From an uncultured Ruminococcus sp. (GTDB taxonomy: Bacteria; Bacillota; Clostridia; Oscillospirales; Acutalibacteraceae), in assembly GCA_902803035.1 (NCBI GenBank), contig CADCON010000103.1, forward strand, positions 1-7,397: a DNA stretch of 7,397 nt, read 5' to 3'. This document shows positions 1 through 5,770 of this stretch, piece after piece. Within the stretch, counting starts at the first letter, position 1, and the number at the start of each line of letters is the position of its first letter. Under the pieces are notes generated by a model. That model ran no database searches. It was not told where the DNA came from and was given only the letters and a program-made list of their open reading frames with translations. The position numbers and the translations under genes were made by a program.

Positions 1-127
1 CAAGCAGGTTGATGTAACCCGGCTTGCCGTTAAGCACTTCAATAGGAAGATCGCTGCCGTCCTCCATAAAAATGCGGGAAGGCTTCTGGTTGGGATTACA
101 GCCATATTTGAGCATCATTTCGTTCAT
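1..127 (-). CDS. purH: Stand-alone AICAR formyltransferase (PurH-like), N-terminal fragment
   Basis: This enzyme transfers a formyl group from 10-formyltetrahydrofolate to AICAR, giving FAICAR, the penultimate step of IMP synthesis. Only the first 42 codons are visible; the gene continues beyond base 1. The protein starts MNEMMLKYGCNPNQKPSRIF, and the KYGCNPNQ stretch (residues 7-14) matches the YGxNPxQ motif that opens the AICAR transformylase domain of PurH. There is no MGS-like IMP cyclohydrolase domain ahead of it: the motif lies at the extreme N-terminus, so this is a formyltransferase without its usual fusion partner. The start is ATG 127-125; AAAGGA at 146-141 is a plausible but distant (13 bases) ribosome binding site, and in-frame ATGs at codons 4 and 5 are alternatives. 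It lies 22 bases after the SMI1/KNR4 gene and would complete the pathway with the PurO-type enzyme encoded upstream. The family call is firm, but the full length cannot be seen. Confidence 0.88.
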   Translation of the reverse strand, partial: MNEMMLKYGCNPNQKPSRIFMEDGSDLPIEVLNGKPGYINLL

Positions 128-149
128 TGTATTTCAAGCGTCCTTTCAA

Positions 150-809
150 TTAAAAGAATTCAGGTTGTACAAAGGCGTAATTCATCCGCATGAGCATCTT
201 TAAGTATTCGTCAAAGCTGTCGGCGATCACATCGAGCCGGTCGGGATCGTGGAGGAAGCGGATGATCTGCCCCTTCCTGCCGGATTCCGATGGGGTAAAG
301 TCGATGAAAAGGCTGGAGGTGCCGCCGTTGTTCATGCAGTCGGAGAAGCAGAGCCAGTCGCAGCGGGAGCCGTCCTGACGAATGCGCGGATCCACGAACA
401 GGTCGCTGACGCCTTCCTTCTCCATTTCTTCCTTGTACCAGTAGAAGAGGTCGGCGAAATTGTCGCCGTAATTCCTGTCGTTGTCCTCGATGAGCTGCCG
501 CGCCGAGTAGAGATAATAGGGATAGCCGCCCTCGTCCACGTCGGAACCCAGGAAATAGAAGGCGATTTCCTCCTCGCCGTATTGCCGCCAGTAGGTGCCG
601 TCGGCAAATTCCAGCAGTTCCACCAGCGACGCGGGGATTTCGGGGTATTTTTTCAGCAGCTCCATCTCGTCCGCCGCGCTGATCCCCTGCTTCACGCTCC
701 CGAAATGAATCCATTCCTCGGCGCTGAGGTCGCCGGCGCGGAGATAGGCGTTTTTCAGCCCTTCAATGTACTGCTGCGCGATGCTGTGTTTTTCTACCAT
801 CTCAGACAT
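150..809 (-). CDS. SMI1/KNR4 (SUKH) family protein
   Basis: The protein is 219 residues, soluble and acidic, with no signal peptide or membrane segment. It resembles the SMI1/KNR4 (SUKH) superfamily: an N-terminal helical part, then a stretch around residues 48-72 (hydrophobic pattern, IPASLVELLEFADG) matching the family's opening 'P..l..fl...nG' pattern. The C-terminal half includes WLCFSDCMNNGGTSSLFIDF (152-171), GQIIRFLHDPD (180-190) and a final SFDEYLKMLM helix (198-207). Family members bind partner proteins; many are immunity proteins in polymorphic-toxin loci, others have housekeeping or unknown roles. No toxin gene is visible here. The open frame extends upstream to 992, but that extension lies inside purO in another frame and reads as low-complexity shadow. 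The likely start is ATG 809-807, which overlaps the purO stop by 8 bases and suggests translational coupling because no strong ribosome binding site is present. ATG 800-798 is an alternative. The specific function is unknown. Confidence 0.8.
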   Translation of the reverse strand: MSEMVEKHSIAQQYIEGLKNAYLRAGDLSAEEWIHFGSVKQGISAADEMELLKKYPEIPASLVELLEFADGTYWRQYGEEEIAFYFLGSDVDEGGYPYYLYSARQLIEDNDRNYGDNFADLFYWYKEEMEKEGVSDLFVDPRIRQDGSRCDWLCFSDCMNNGGTSSLFIDFTPSESGRKGQIIRFLHDPDRLDVIADSFDEYLKMLMRMNYAFVQPEFF

Positions 810-1509
810 TTTTATTGACGATTCTGGTCTGCACCTCGCCCGATTCCAGATCAATGAAACGGGTGAAGAGCGATACCTTATTGTCCTCGTTGAGGGCATT
901 CCACACCGCGTCAGTGAATTCGTCAAGGCTGTCGGTGTCGATTGCCACCCATGTCGGCTCGCCCTCGTAGCTGGGAATGGGATTGCCGTCACACTTGTAG
1001 GTGTGAATGAAGTGACCCTCTCCGGCGGGCGTGGCGTTGTAATCGAAGAAGAAACGCTGCGCGGAATCGGGATTGCCGTTCGCGCTCTTCAGGATGGAAA
1101 GCTGGTAGTCGCCGTTCTTGTGGACGACGCCGCTGATTCTGGGGGTATAGTTCGGCGGGTCAGGCTCGAAGGTGCGGGTTCTGAGCGCGTCCTCGAAGGT
1201 CTTGCCCTGCGCTATGAAGTCGTAGATGGTGTCGGTCTGGTCGCCGTTGGTGACGATAGTGTCATCGCCCAGTACGCGCACTGGCGCGTAGATGATCAGC
1301 GAGGGATCGACCAGCTTCGACGGGTCGAACGCCTCGGTGCGGATGCCGCCCTCCTGCTCGATGAAGACACGGTTGCGGCTGTTGGTGCTTCTGCCCATGA
1401 TGAAGTAGGCGATGGCGGCGAATTGGCCGCTCTTGCTCTTGCCGAGCAGAATGCCCCTGCCGGGGTAAGTAGTCGCGCCGATTTCCTGCGCGTAATGAAT
1501 GATTTCCAT
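802..1509 (-). CDS. purO: IMP cyclohydrolase, PurO type
   Basis: This enzyme closes the ring of FAICAR to IMP, the last step of purine synthesis. The 235-residue protein matches the archaeal-type IMP cyclohydrolase (PurO) family, not the MGS-like domain of bacterial PurH. Visible signatures are YPGRGILLG (15-23), AAIAYFIMGRSTNSRNRVF (31-49), VTNGDQTDTIYDFI (86-99), EPDPPNYTPRISG (115-127) and EGHFIHTY (164-171). Length is slightly above the roughly 200 residues of archaeal PurO. The frame is open up to 1548, but ATG 1509-1507 is the better start: AAAGGAG lies 11 bases upstream, the family-like sequence begins there, and the longer version would overlap the preceding gene. The stop overlaps the next gene by 8 bases. 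Context is strong, since a stand-alone AICAR formyltransferase follows two genes later. Activity is inferred from family membership and pathway context. Confidence 0.9.
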   Translation of the reverse strand: MEIIHYAQEIGATTYPGRGILLGKSKSGQFAAIAYFIMGRSTNSRNRVFIEQEGGIRTEAFDPSKLVDPSLIIYAPVRVLGDDTIVTNGDQTDTIYDFIAQGKTFEDALRTRTFEPDPPNYTPRISGVVHKNGDYQLSILKSANGNPDSAQRFFFDYNATPAGEGHFIHTYKCDGNPIPSYEGEPTWVAIDTDSLDEFTDAVWNALNEDNKVSLFTRFIDLESGEVQTRIVNKNV

Positions 1510-1520
1510 TATTTTCAAAT

Positions 1521-1527
1521 CTCCTTT
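1521..1527 (-). promoter_or_regulatory. Ribosome binding site of purO
   Basis: AAAGGAG on the minus strand ends 11 bases before ATG 1509. It decides the start of purO in favour of this ATG over the in-frame ATG at 1548, which would overlap the upstream gene's stop codon. Confidence 0.75.
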
Positions 1528-1537
1528 GATAAAAGAA

Positions 1538-2113
1538 TTATTTGTCAATTCTCACATACCGGCGTTTTGTCTTTTGACCGGGCAGTTCCACAGCTTGCAG
1601 GTAGGGAAAGCTGCCCAGAATAAACTGACAAAGCGGATAGACCGAAGACTGTTCAAATTGCTCTTCTTTACGCAGCGGTATTGAAAAGACTTCAAAAATA
1701 TCCCTGTCGGTCGTAATGCTGAGGGTCGCGCTTCTGGCGAAGAAAAACCGGGAATCGCCGCCGATCATCTCCCTTACAGAAGCAATGCGGTATTCTCTCT
1801 CGCCGCATTCGATGACCACGGTATCCCCTTCCCGCCAGCAATGCCCTACTGCGCAAAATAGTTTCATACGCTGCATCAGGCTGAACAATGCCATTAAGCC
1901 GGCTGATACAATGATCATACGGCCAAGACATTGCCACAAGCTGACAGAAAACTTCGCCCGCAGGAACCATGTGAACGCTCCCGCCAACACAAGACAAAAC
2001 ATATTGCCCCACTGGATCCGGTCGTGCAGCTGATAATGGAACGCGAACTTCACAAACCCGTTTTCGGCGGTTTCCTCCTCGCCAATCGCAAAAGGAAAAT
2101 TAACGGCTTCCAT
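1538..2113 (-). CDS. Membrane protein of unknown function with two TM helices
   Basis: I do not recognise this 191-residue protein. It has a short polar N-terminus (1-36, including HYQLHDRIQW), two closely spaced hydrophobic segments (about 37-51, GNMFCLVLAGAFTWF, and 63-81, LGRMIIVSAGLMALFSLM), and a C-terminal soluble part of about 110 residues. That part is rich in predicted beta strands (DTVVIECGEREYRIASV; SATLSITTDRDIFEVFSIPL), followed by a helical LCQFILGSF segment. The architecture (N-tail, two-helix hairpin, beta-rich cytoplasmic domain with a strand ending in 'F.IPLRKE') recalls YcxB-like or bacterial PH-like membrane proteins, but this is only resemblance of layout. AAGGAG (2128-2123) lies 9 bases before ATG 2113. 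The gene sits between the FakA-like small gene and purO, 28 bases before the latter. Four sampled 60-base lines within it run from about 42 to 55 percent GC, against about 63 percent for one sampled line of purF, which may indicate a separate origin. Confidence 0.75.
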   Translation of the reverse strand: MEAVNFPFAIGEEETAENGFVKFAFHYQLHDRIQWGNMFCLVLAGAFTWFLRAKFSVSLWQCLGRMIIVSAGLMALFSLMQRMKLFCAVGHCWREGDTVVIECGEREYRIASVREMIGGDSRFFFARSATLSITTDRDIFEVFSIPLRKEEQFEQSSVYPLCQFILGSFPYLQAVELPGQKTKRRYVRIDK

Positions 2114-2134
2114 TATTCTTCACTCCTTCATTTC

Positions 2135-2165
2135 AGCGCTTGCGCTCCGACATTCTTCATTTTTC
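2135..2165. repeat. Hairpin plus 20-base repeat, copy 1
   Basis: On the plus strand a perfect 5-bp stem (AGCGC 2135-2139, loop 2140-2141, GCGCT 2142-2146) runs directly into TCCGACATTCTTCATTTTTC (2146-2165). The same 20 bases occur at 2511-2530, also directly after a hairpin but one of different sequence. This copy lies in the gap between the FakA-like gene and the membrane-protein gene, just upstream of the latter's ribosome binding site. Confidence 0.7.
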
Positions 2166-2197
2166 CGTCTTAAATCTGCCGAGCAAAGCGAAACGCA

Positions 2198-2464
2198 TTA
2201 TCCGTGCAGGCCTTCGGACTGAAGCTGCATATTTTCTACAATAATATCGTGAATCTCGCCGAGGGAAGCGCAGTATTCCAGCACCTTCCAAGGCTCGTTG
2301 GTGTGGTAGTGGATTTTGATGGTTTCCTCATCGCCGACCGCCAGCAGACAGTCGCCCACAAAATTCTCTACAAAGTAATCGTTGATCGCGTCCTCGTCGA
2401 GGTCGTGTCCCTCGATGAGAAGCTGTGTGTCAAATTTGAATTCCACGGTTTCGTTTTCAGGCAT
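2198..2464 (-). CDS. Small stand-alone protein like the FakA/YloV middle domain
   Basis: This is an 88-residue acidic, soluble protein. Its sequence resembles the linker/middle region of FakA (YloV; annotated 'DAK2 domain' or 'kinase to dihydroxyacetone kinase'), which joins the nucleotide-binding DhaL-like domain to the FakB-binding domain. Matching stretches are FKFDTQLLIEGHDLDEDAI (9-27), corresponding to the family's 'YCTEFIL' region, and GDCLLAVGDEETIKIHYHTN (37-56), corresponding to the 'GDS.VVVGDEDLVKVHVHTN' region. These are followed by PWKVLEYCASLGEIHDIIVE (58-77) and ENM (77-79). The HxH pair (H52, H54) is kept; the usual Cys of YCTE is Asp12. Neither the DhaL kinase domain nor the C-terminal domain is present, so it cannot be a kinase alone. 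AGGAG (2478-2474) lies 9 bases before ATG 2464, so this is a properly translated gene and not a remnant. It sits immediately after purN. Its function is unknown; a small metal-binding or regulatory protein is speculation. Confidence 0.78.
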   Translation of the reverse strand: MPENETVEFKFDTQLLIEGHDLDEDAINDYFVENFVGDCLLAVGDEETIKIHYHTNEPWKVLEYCASLGEIHDIIVENMQLQSEGLHG

Positions 2465-2496
2465 AAATCACAACTCCTAGTAATTCTATTGATTCC

Positions 2497-2530
2497 AAGG
2501 GCAAAGCCCTTCCGACATTCTTCATTTTTC
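2497..2530. repeat. Hairpin plus 20-base repeat, copy 2
   Basis: On the plus strand a perfect 6-bp stem (AAGGGC 2497-2502, loop AAA, GCCCTT 2506-2511) leads directly into TCCGACATTCTTCATTTTTC (2511-2530), identical over 20 bases to 2146-2165. It occupies the gap between purN and the FakA-like gene, upstream of the latter's ribosome binding site. On the minus (transcribed) strand the order is repeat then hairpin; the hairpin is not followed by a T run, so it is not a standard terminator for the operon. Confidence 0.72.
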
Positions 2531-2535
2531 AGTTT

Positions 2536-3201
2536 TCAGTTCGCCGAAGGCGGCACAATCTCCGTCCGGTTTCCCTCAATGCGTATTCTTCCCTCACAGA
2601 AAAGCGACACCGCGCGGGGCAGAATCTCCCATTCCGCCTGCCGCATGACGCGGTATTGGAGAATGTCCTCCGTGTCGCCCTGCTCGATGGGAACGGCCTT
2701 TTGCAGGATGATCGCGCCGCCGTCCGTGATCTCGTTGACGAAATGGGCGGTCGCGCCGGTCACCTTCATGCCGCTGGCGAGAACGGCGGTGTGTACCTTC
2801 TTGCCGTAGAAGCCGTCGCCGCAGAAGAGCGGAATCAGCGAGGGGTGAATGTTGATGATCCGATTGCGGTATTTTTCGATGACGGTCGGACCGAGGATGG
2901 AAAGGAATCCCGCCAGCACGATCAGGTCGATGTCCCGGTTTTCCAACGCCGCGAGAATCGCCGCGTCGTAGTCCCCGCTGGTGTCGTATGCCCTGCGGGA
3001 AACCACCTGATGCTCGATACCGGCTTTTTCGGCGCGCTGAATGGCGTAGGCCTTCTCATTGCTGGCAAGCACAAAGACAATCCGGCCGTTTCTGATCTCG
3101 CCGCGTTCCTGCGCGTCGATCAGGGCTTGCAGATTGGTTCCCCCGCCGGACACGAACACAGCTATATTTTTGACATTTTGTCCGTTCGTATTCATCCGCA
3201 T
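2536..3201 (-). CDS. purN: Phosphoribosylglycinamide formyltransferase (GAR transformylase)
   Basis: This enzyme transfers formyl from 10-formyltetrahydrofolate to GAR, giving FGAR, step 3 of purine synthesis. The 221-residue protein has the phosphate-binding SGGGTNLQALID near the N-terminus (18-29), VLAGFLSILG (95-104), the catalytic NIHPSLIP (117-124, Asn117 and His119) and GATAHFVNEITDGGAIILQ (149-167) with the catalytic Asp160. The segment FCGDGFYGKKVH (126-137) replaces the commoner FPGxHAHxxA-type stretch, a variation common in clostridial PurN as far as I recall. ATG 3201 overlaps the purM stop by 10 bases and has a weak GAGGG (3215-3211) nearby. A second in-frame ATG at 3195 gives a classical ATGA overlap with the stop, so either could be the true start. 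The overlap indicates translational coupling to purM. Family and function are clear. Confidence 0.95.
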   Translation of the reverse strand: MRMNTNGQNVKNIAVFVSGGGTNLQALIDAQERGEIRNGRIVFVLASNEKAYAIQRAEKAGIEHQVVSRRAYDTSGDYDAAILAALENRDIDLIVLAGFLSILGPTVIEKYRNRIINIHPSLIPLFCGDGFYGKKVHTAVLASGMKVTGATAHFVNEITDGGAIILQKAVPIEQGDTEDILQYRVMRQAEWEILPRAVSLFCEGRIRIEGNRTEIVPPSAN

Positions 3202-4244
3202 ATCTCAACGCCCTCTGTGCCGCTGACCACCTCGCCGATGACGTAGGCCTCCTCGCCGTTTGCCTTGAGCGTTTCTATGGCGGTATCCGCCTCGGAGGGA
3301 TCCACCGCGACCACCAGACCAACGCCCATGTTGAAGGTGTTGAACATATCGTGATCGTCGATCCTGCCGTCGCTCATCTTCTGGATGTATTCAAACACCG
3401 GCAGCACCTTCACCGCGCTGCGCTGCACCTTCGCCATCATGCCGTCGGGCAGCATACGCGGAATATTCTCGTAGAAGCCGCCGCCTGTGATATTGGAAAT
3501 ACCGTGGACGGAAACGGCCTTTTGCAGGGCGAGAACCGACTTGACATAGATTCTGGTCGGTGTGAGAAGCTCCTCGCCGAGGGTTTTGCCGAATTCGTCG
3601 ATGTGCTTGGAGATATTCTGCGAGCTGACCCGCAGCGTGGTACGGACCAGCGAGAAGCCGTTGGAGTGCAGACCCGTCGAAGCCACGCCGATCAGCGTAT
3701 CGCCAACCTTGACATTGGCGCAGTTCACGATCTTCTCCTTATCCGCCAGACCGACGCAGAAGCCCGCGAGATCGTATTCCTCAGGGGGATAGAAGCCGGG
3801 CATTTCGGCCGTTTCGCCGCCGATCAGCGCGCAGCCCGCCTGCACGCAGCCTTCCGCAACGCCGCCCACGATGTCGGCGACCTTCTCGGGAATATTCTTG
3901 CCGACCGCCAGATAGTCGAGGAAGAATAGCGGCTGCGCGCCGCTGCAGGCGACGTCGTTGGCGCACATGGCCACGCAGTCGATGCCCACGGTGTCGTGCT
4001 TGTCCATGAGAAAGGCAATTTTCAGCTTGGTTCCCACGCCATCGGTGCCGGAAACAAGCGTCGGGGTCTTCATGCCGGAGAAATCCGGCTCAAACAGACC
4101 GCCAAAGCCGCCGATGCCTGAAACCACGCCGGGAATATTGGTGCGGGCGACGTGCTTCTTGATCAGCTCGACCGACCTGTACCCCGCGGTCACATCAACG
4201 CCGGCCTCCTTGTAGCTGTTGCTGTAGCTTCTTGTATTGCTCAT
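3192..4244 (-). CDS. purM: Phosphoribosylformylglycinamidine cyclo-ligase (AIR synthetase)
   Basis: This enzyme uses ATP to close FGAM to AIR, the imidazole-ring-forming step 5. The 350-residue protein is of the usual length for the family. Signatures are SGTDGVGTKLK (65-75), DCVAMCANDV (89-98), GGETAEMPGFY (142-152), STGLHSNGFSLVR (189-201), ITGGG (252-256) and MFNTFNMGVG (300-309), covering both the ATP-binding N-half (PurM/HypE fold) and the C-terminal domain. AGGAGG (4260-4255) lies 10 bases before ATG 4244. It follows purF by 24 bases and overlaps purN. No unusual residues are apparent in the motifs examined. Confidence 0.97.
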   Translation of the reverse strand: MSNTRSYSNSYKEAGVDVTAGYRSVELIKKHVARTNIPGVVSGIGGFGGLFEPDFSGMKTPTLVSGTDGVGTKLKIAFLMDKHDTVGIDCVAMCANDVACSGAQPLFFLDYLAVGKNIPEKVADIVGGVAEGCVQAGCALIGGETAEMPGFYPPEEYDLAGFCVGLADKEKIVNCANVKVGDTLIGVASTGLHSNGFSLVRTTLRVSSQNISKHIDEFGKTLGEELLTPTRIYVKSVLALQKAVSVHGISNITGGGFYENIPRMLPDGMMAKVQRSAVKVLPVFEYIQKMSDGRIDDHDMFNTFNMGVGLVVAVDPSEADTAIETLKANGEEAYVIGEVVSGTEGVEICG

Positions 4245-4254
4245 ATTTGTTTTT

Positions 4255-4260
4255 CCTCCT
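4255..4260 (-). promoter_or_regulatory. Ribosome binding site of purM
   Basis: A perfect AGGAGG on the minus strand lies 10 bases upstream of the purM ATG and supports that start. It sits within the 24-base purF-purM gap, so both genes are probably on one transcript. Confidence 0.8.
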
Positions 4261-4268
4261 GAATTTCT

Positions 4269-5726
4269 TTATACCTTTGGCTGCTCACCGATTTTAAAGT
4301 CGTACTTATTGAAGCGTTCCCGCTCATCCACCTTCATGGGATAATTGCCCGTGAAGCAGGCGTCGCAGATGCCGATGCCGCCCAGTCCGGCGACATTGTG
4401 AATGCCTTCTACCGACACGAAGCCCAGCGAATCCGCGCCCACCGCGGAGCAGATCTGCTCCACCGCCATGCTGTTGGTAATCAGCGAACCGCGGTCGTTA
4501 ATGGTCGTGCCGAAATAGCAGGTATTGAAAACCGGCGGCGAAGAAATGCGGAGATGCACCTCCGTCGCGCCCGCCTTTCGAAGAAGGCCGATGATGTGCC
4601 TTGCGGTCATACCCTTGATGATGGAATCGTCGATCAGAATGACGCGCTTGCCTCTGATGATGGATTCCAGCACATTCAGCTTGACGTTGAGCACGCGCCG
4701 GAATGAATCATCATCCTTGCCGATGTGCGCCTGCGAGATGTATTTGTTCTTGATGAGCGCGGTGCCGTAGGGGATGCCGCTCGCCTGCGAATAGCCGATC
4801 GCGGCGGAAATGCCCGAATCCGGCACACCGCATACAATGTCCGCTTCGACGGGATGCTCCCGCGCCAGCAGCTTGCCGATTTCAAGGCGCACCTCATGAA
4901 CGCTCTTGCCATTGATCACCGAGTCGGGGCGGGCAAAATAGACGTATTCGTAAATGCAGAGAGCCTGCTTTTCCTTGCCGCAATGCGTCCTGTCGGAATG
5001 GCAGCCGTCGTCGTCGATCATGACCACCTCGCCCGGCTCCACGTCACGGATGAATTCCGCGCCGATGCCGTCGAACACACAGGTTTCGCTGGCAACTACC
5101 CAGCAGTTGTCGCCTATCTTTCCCAGCGAAAGCGGGCGCATTCCTCTCGGGTCGCGCACGGCGATGAGCTTGTTGCGGCTCATGATCGCCATGGAATACG
5201 CGCCCTGCACCTGATCCATCGCTTCAGACACGGCCTTTTCAATCGAACCGGACTTCACCCTCTTGCGGGCAATCAGATAGGCCATCGTTTCCGCGTCGCT
5301 TCCCGCCTGGAACATCGCGCCGTCGTGCTCCAGAAATTCGCGCAGGTCGTCGCCGTTGACCAGCGCGCCGTTATTGGAGAGCGCCATGACGCCTTCCATA
5401 TAATGCATGACAAGCGGCTGTGCCGCCACGCGCTCCACAACCGCCTTGCTGGAATTCCGGACGTGCGCGATGGCGATCTTGCCGGGAACGATTCTCTTGA
5501 GCATATTCTCCGTGAACACGTCGGCCACCAGACCGAGATCCTTGTAGCAGCGGATGGTCCTGCCGTCGGAAAATGCCATTCCCGCGCCGACCCTGCCTCT
5601 GTGCTGCATGGCGTAAAGCGCGAGATGCGTCAGCTCCAGCACCAGCTTTTCGTCGCTGCAGTAAATGCCGAATACGCCGCATTCTTCACTTAAATTGTCA
5701 TAAGTATCCTTTTCACGATTATCCAA
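4269..5726 (-). CDS. purF: Amidophosphoribosyltransferase, Fe-S type
   Basis: This enzyme makes 5-phosphoribosylamine from PRPP and glutamine, the committed first step of purine synthesis. The 485-residue protein has an N-terminal class II glutaminase domain with nucleophile Cys16 in EECGVFGIY, preceded by a 15-residue propeptide-like leader. Arg43 (QHRG), Arg90 (HVRNSS), Asn119-Gly120 and Asp144 (GSDAET) look like the remaining glutaminase residues. A C-terminal PRTase domain carries the PRPP motif VILIDDSIIKGMT (362-374). Four cysteines sit where the Bacillus enzyme binds its 4Fe-4S cluster: Cys257, Cys403, Cys454 and Cys457 (CDAC). Differences from the usual consensus: HRGRVGAG instead of HRGQESAG, SNNGALVNG instead of HNGNLVN, and GMT instead of GTT in the PRPP loop. 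Translation starts at TTG 5726-5724; GGAGGT (5741-5736) is correctly placed and no ATG or GTG exists in frame before Cys16. It follows purE by 44 bases. The glutaminase may be normal, but its divergence is notable. Confidence 0.93.
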   Translation of the reverse strand: MDNREKDTYDNLSEECGVFGIYCSDEKLVLELTHLALYAMQHRGRVGAGMAFSDGRTIRCYKDLGLVADVFTENMLKRIVPGKIAIAHVRNSSKAVVERVAAQPLVMHYMEGVMALSNNGALVNGDDLREFLEHDGAMFQAGSDAETMAYLIARKRVKSGSIEKAVSEAMDQVQGAYSMAIMSRNKLIAVRDPRGMRPLSLGKIGDNCWVVASETCVFDGIGAEFIRDVEPGEVVMIDDDGCHSDRTHCGKEKQALCIYEYVYFARPDSVINGKSVHEVRLEIGKLLAREHPVEADIVCGVPDSGISAAIGYSQASGIPYGTALIKNKYISQAHIGKDDDSFRRVLNVKLNVLESIIRGKRVILIDDSIIKGMTARHIIGLLRKAGATEVHLRISSPPVFNTCYFGTTINDRGSLITNSMAVEQICSAVGADSLGFVSVEGIHNVAGLGGIGICDACFTGNYPMKVDERERFNKYDFKIGEQPKV

Positions 5727-5735
5727 AGGGTAAAA

Positions 5736-5741
5736 ACCTCC
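5736..5741 (-). promoter_or_regulatory. Ribosome binding site that fixes the TTG start of purF
   Basis: GGAGGT on the minus strand lies 9 bases before TTG 5726-5724. It is the strongest Shine-Dalgarno match nearby. No ATG or GTG occurs in frame before the catalytic Cys16, so TTG is the best start. Confidence 0.8.
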
Positions 5742-5770
5742 AAACGTAGTAAACTGTTACGCTTCGAACT

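Noticed and set aside
810..992. N-terminal extension of the SMI1/KNR4 frame (61 more residues)
   Set aside because: It lies wholly inside purO in another frame, reads as Arg/Ser/Pro-rich shadow sequence, and has no family similarity; ATG 809 is the sensible start.
766..1623. Plus-strand open frame of 285 codons
   Set aside because: It is antisense to purO and spans three real gene boundaries; there is no supporting ribosome binding site or family resemblance.
150..2464. A defence or toxin-immunity island formed by the SMI1/KNR4, membrane and small genes
   Set aside because: No toxin, nuclease, NTPase or mobile-element gene is present, and the genes are interleaved with core purine genes; the evidence does not go beyond the presence of one SUKH-family protein.
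4725..5693. Long plus-strand open frame of 322 codons
   Set aside because: It is antisense to purF, and its His/Arg/Val-rich product is typical of a reverse-strand shadow of a GC-rich gene. The purF motifs on the other strand are unambiguous.
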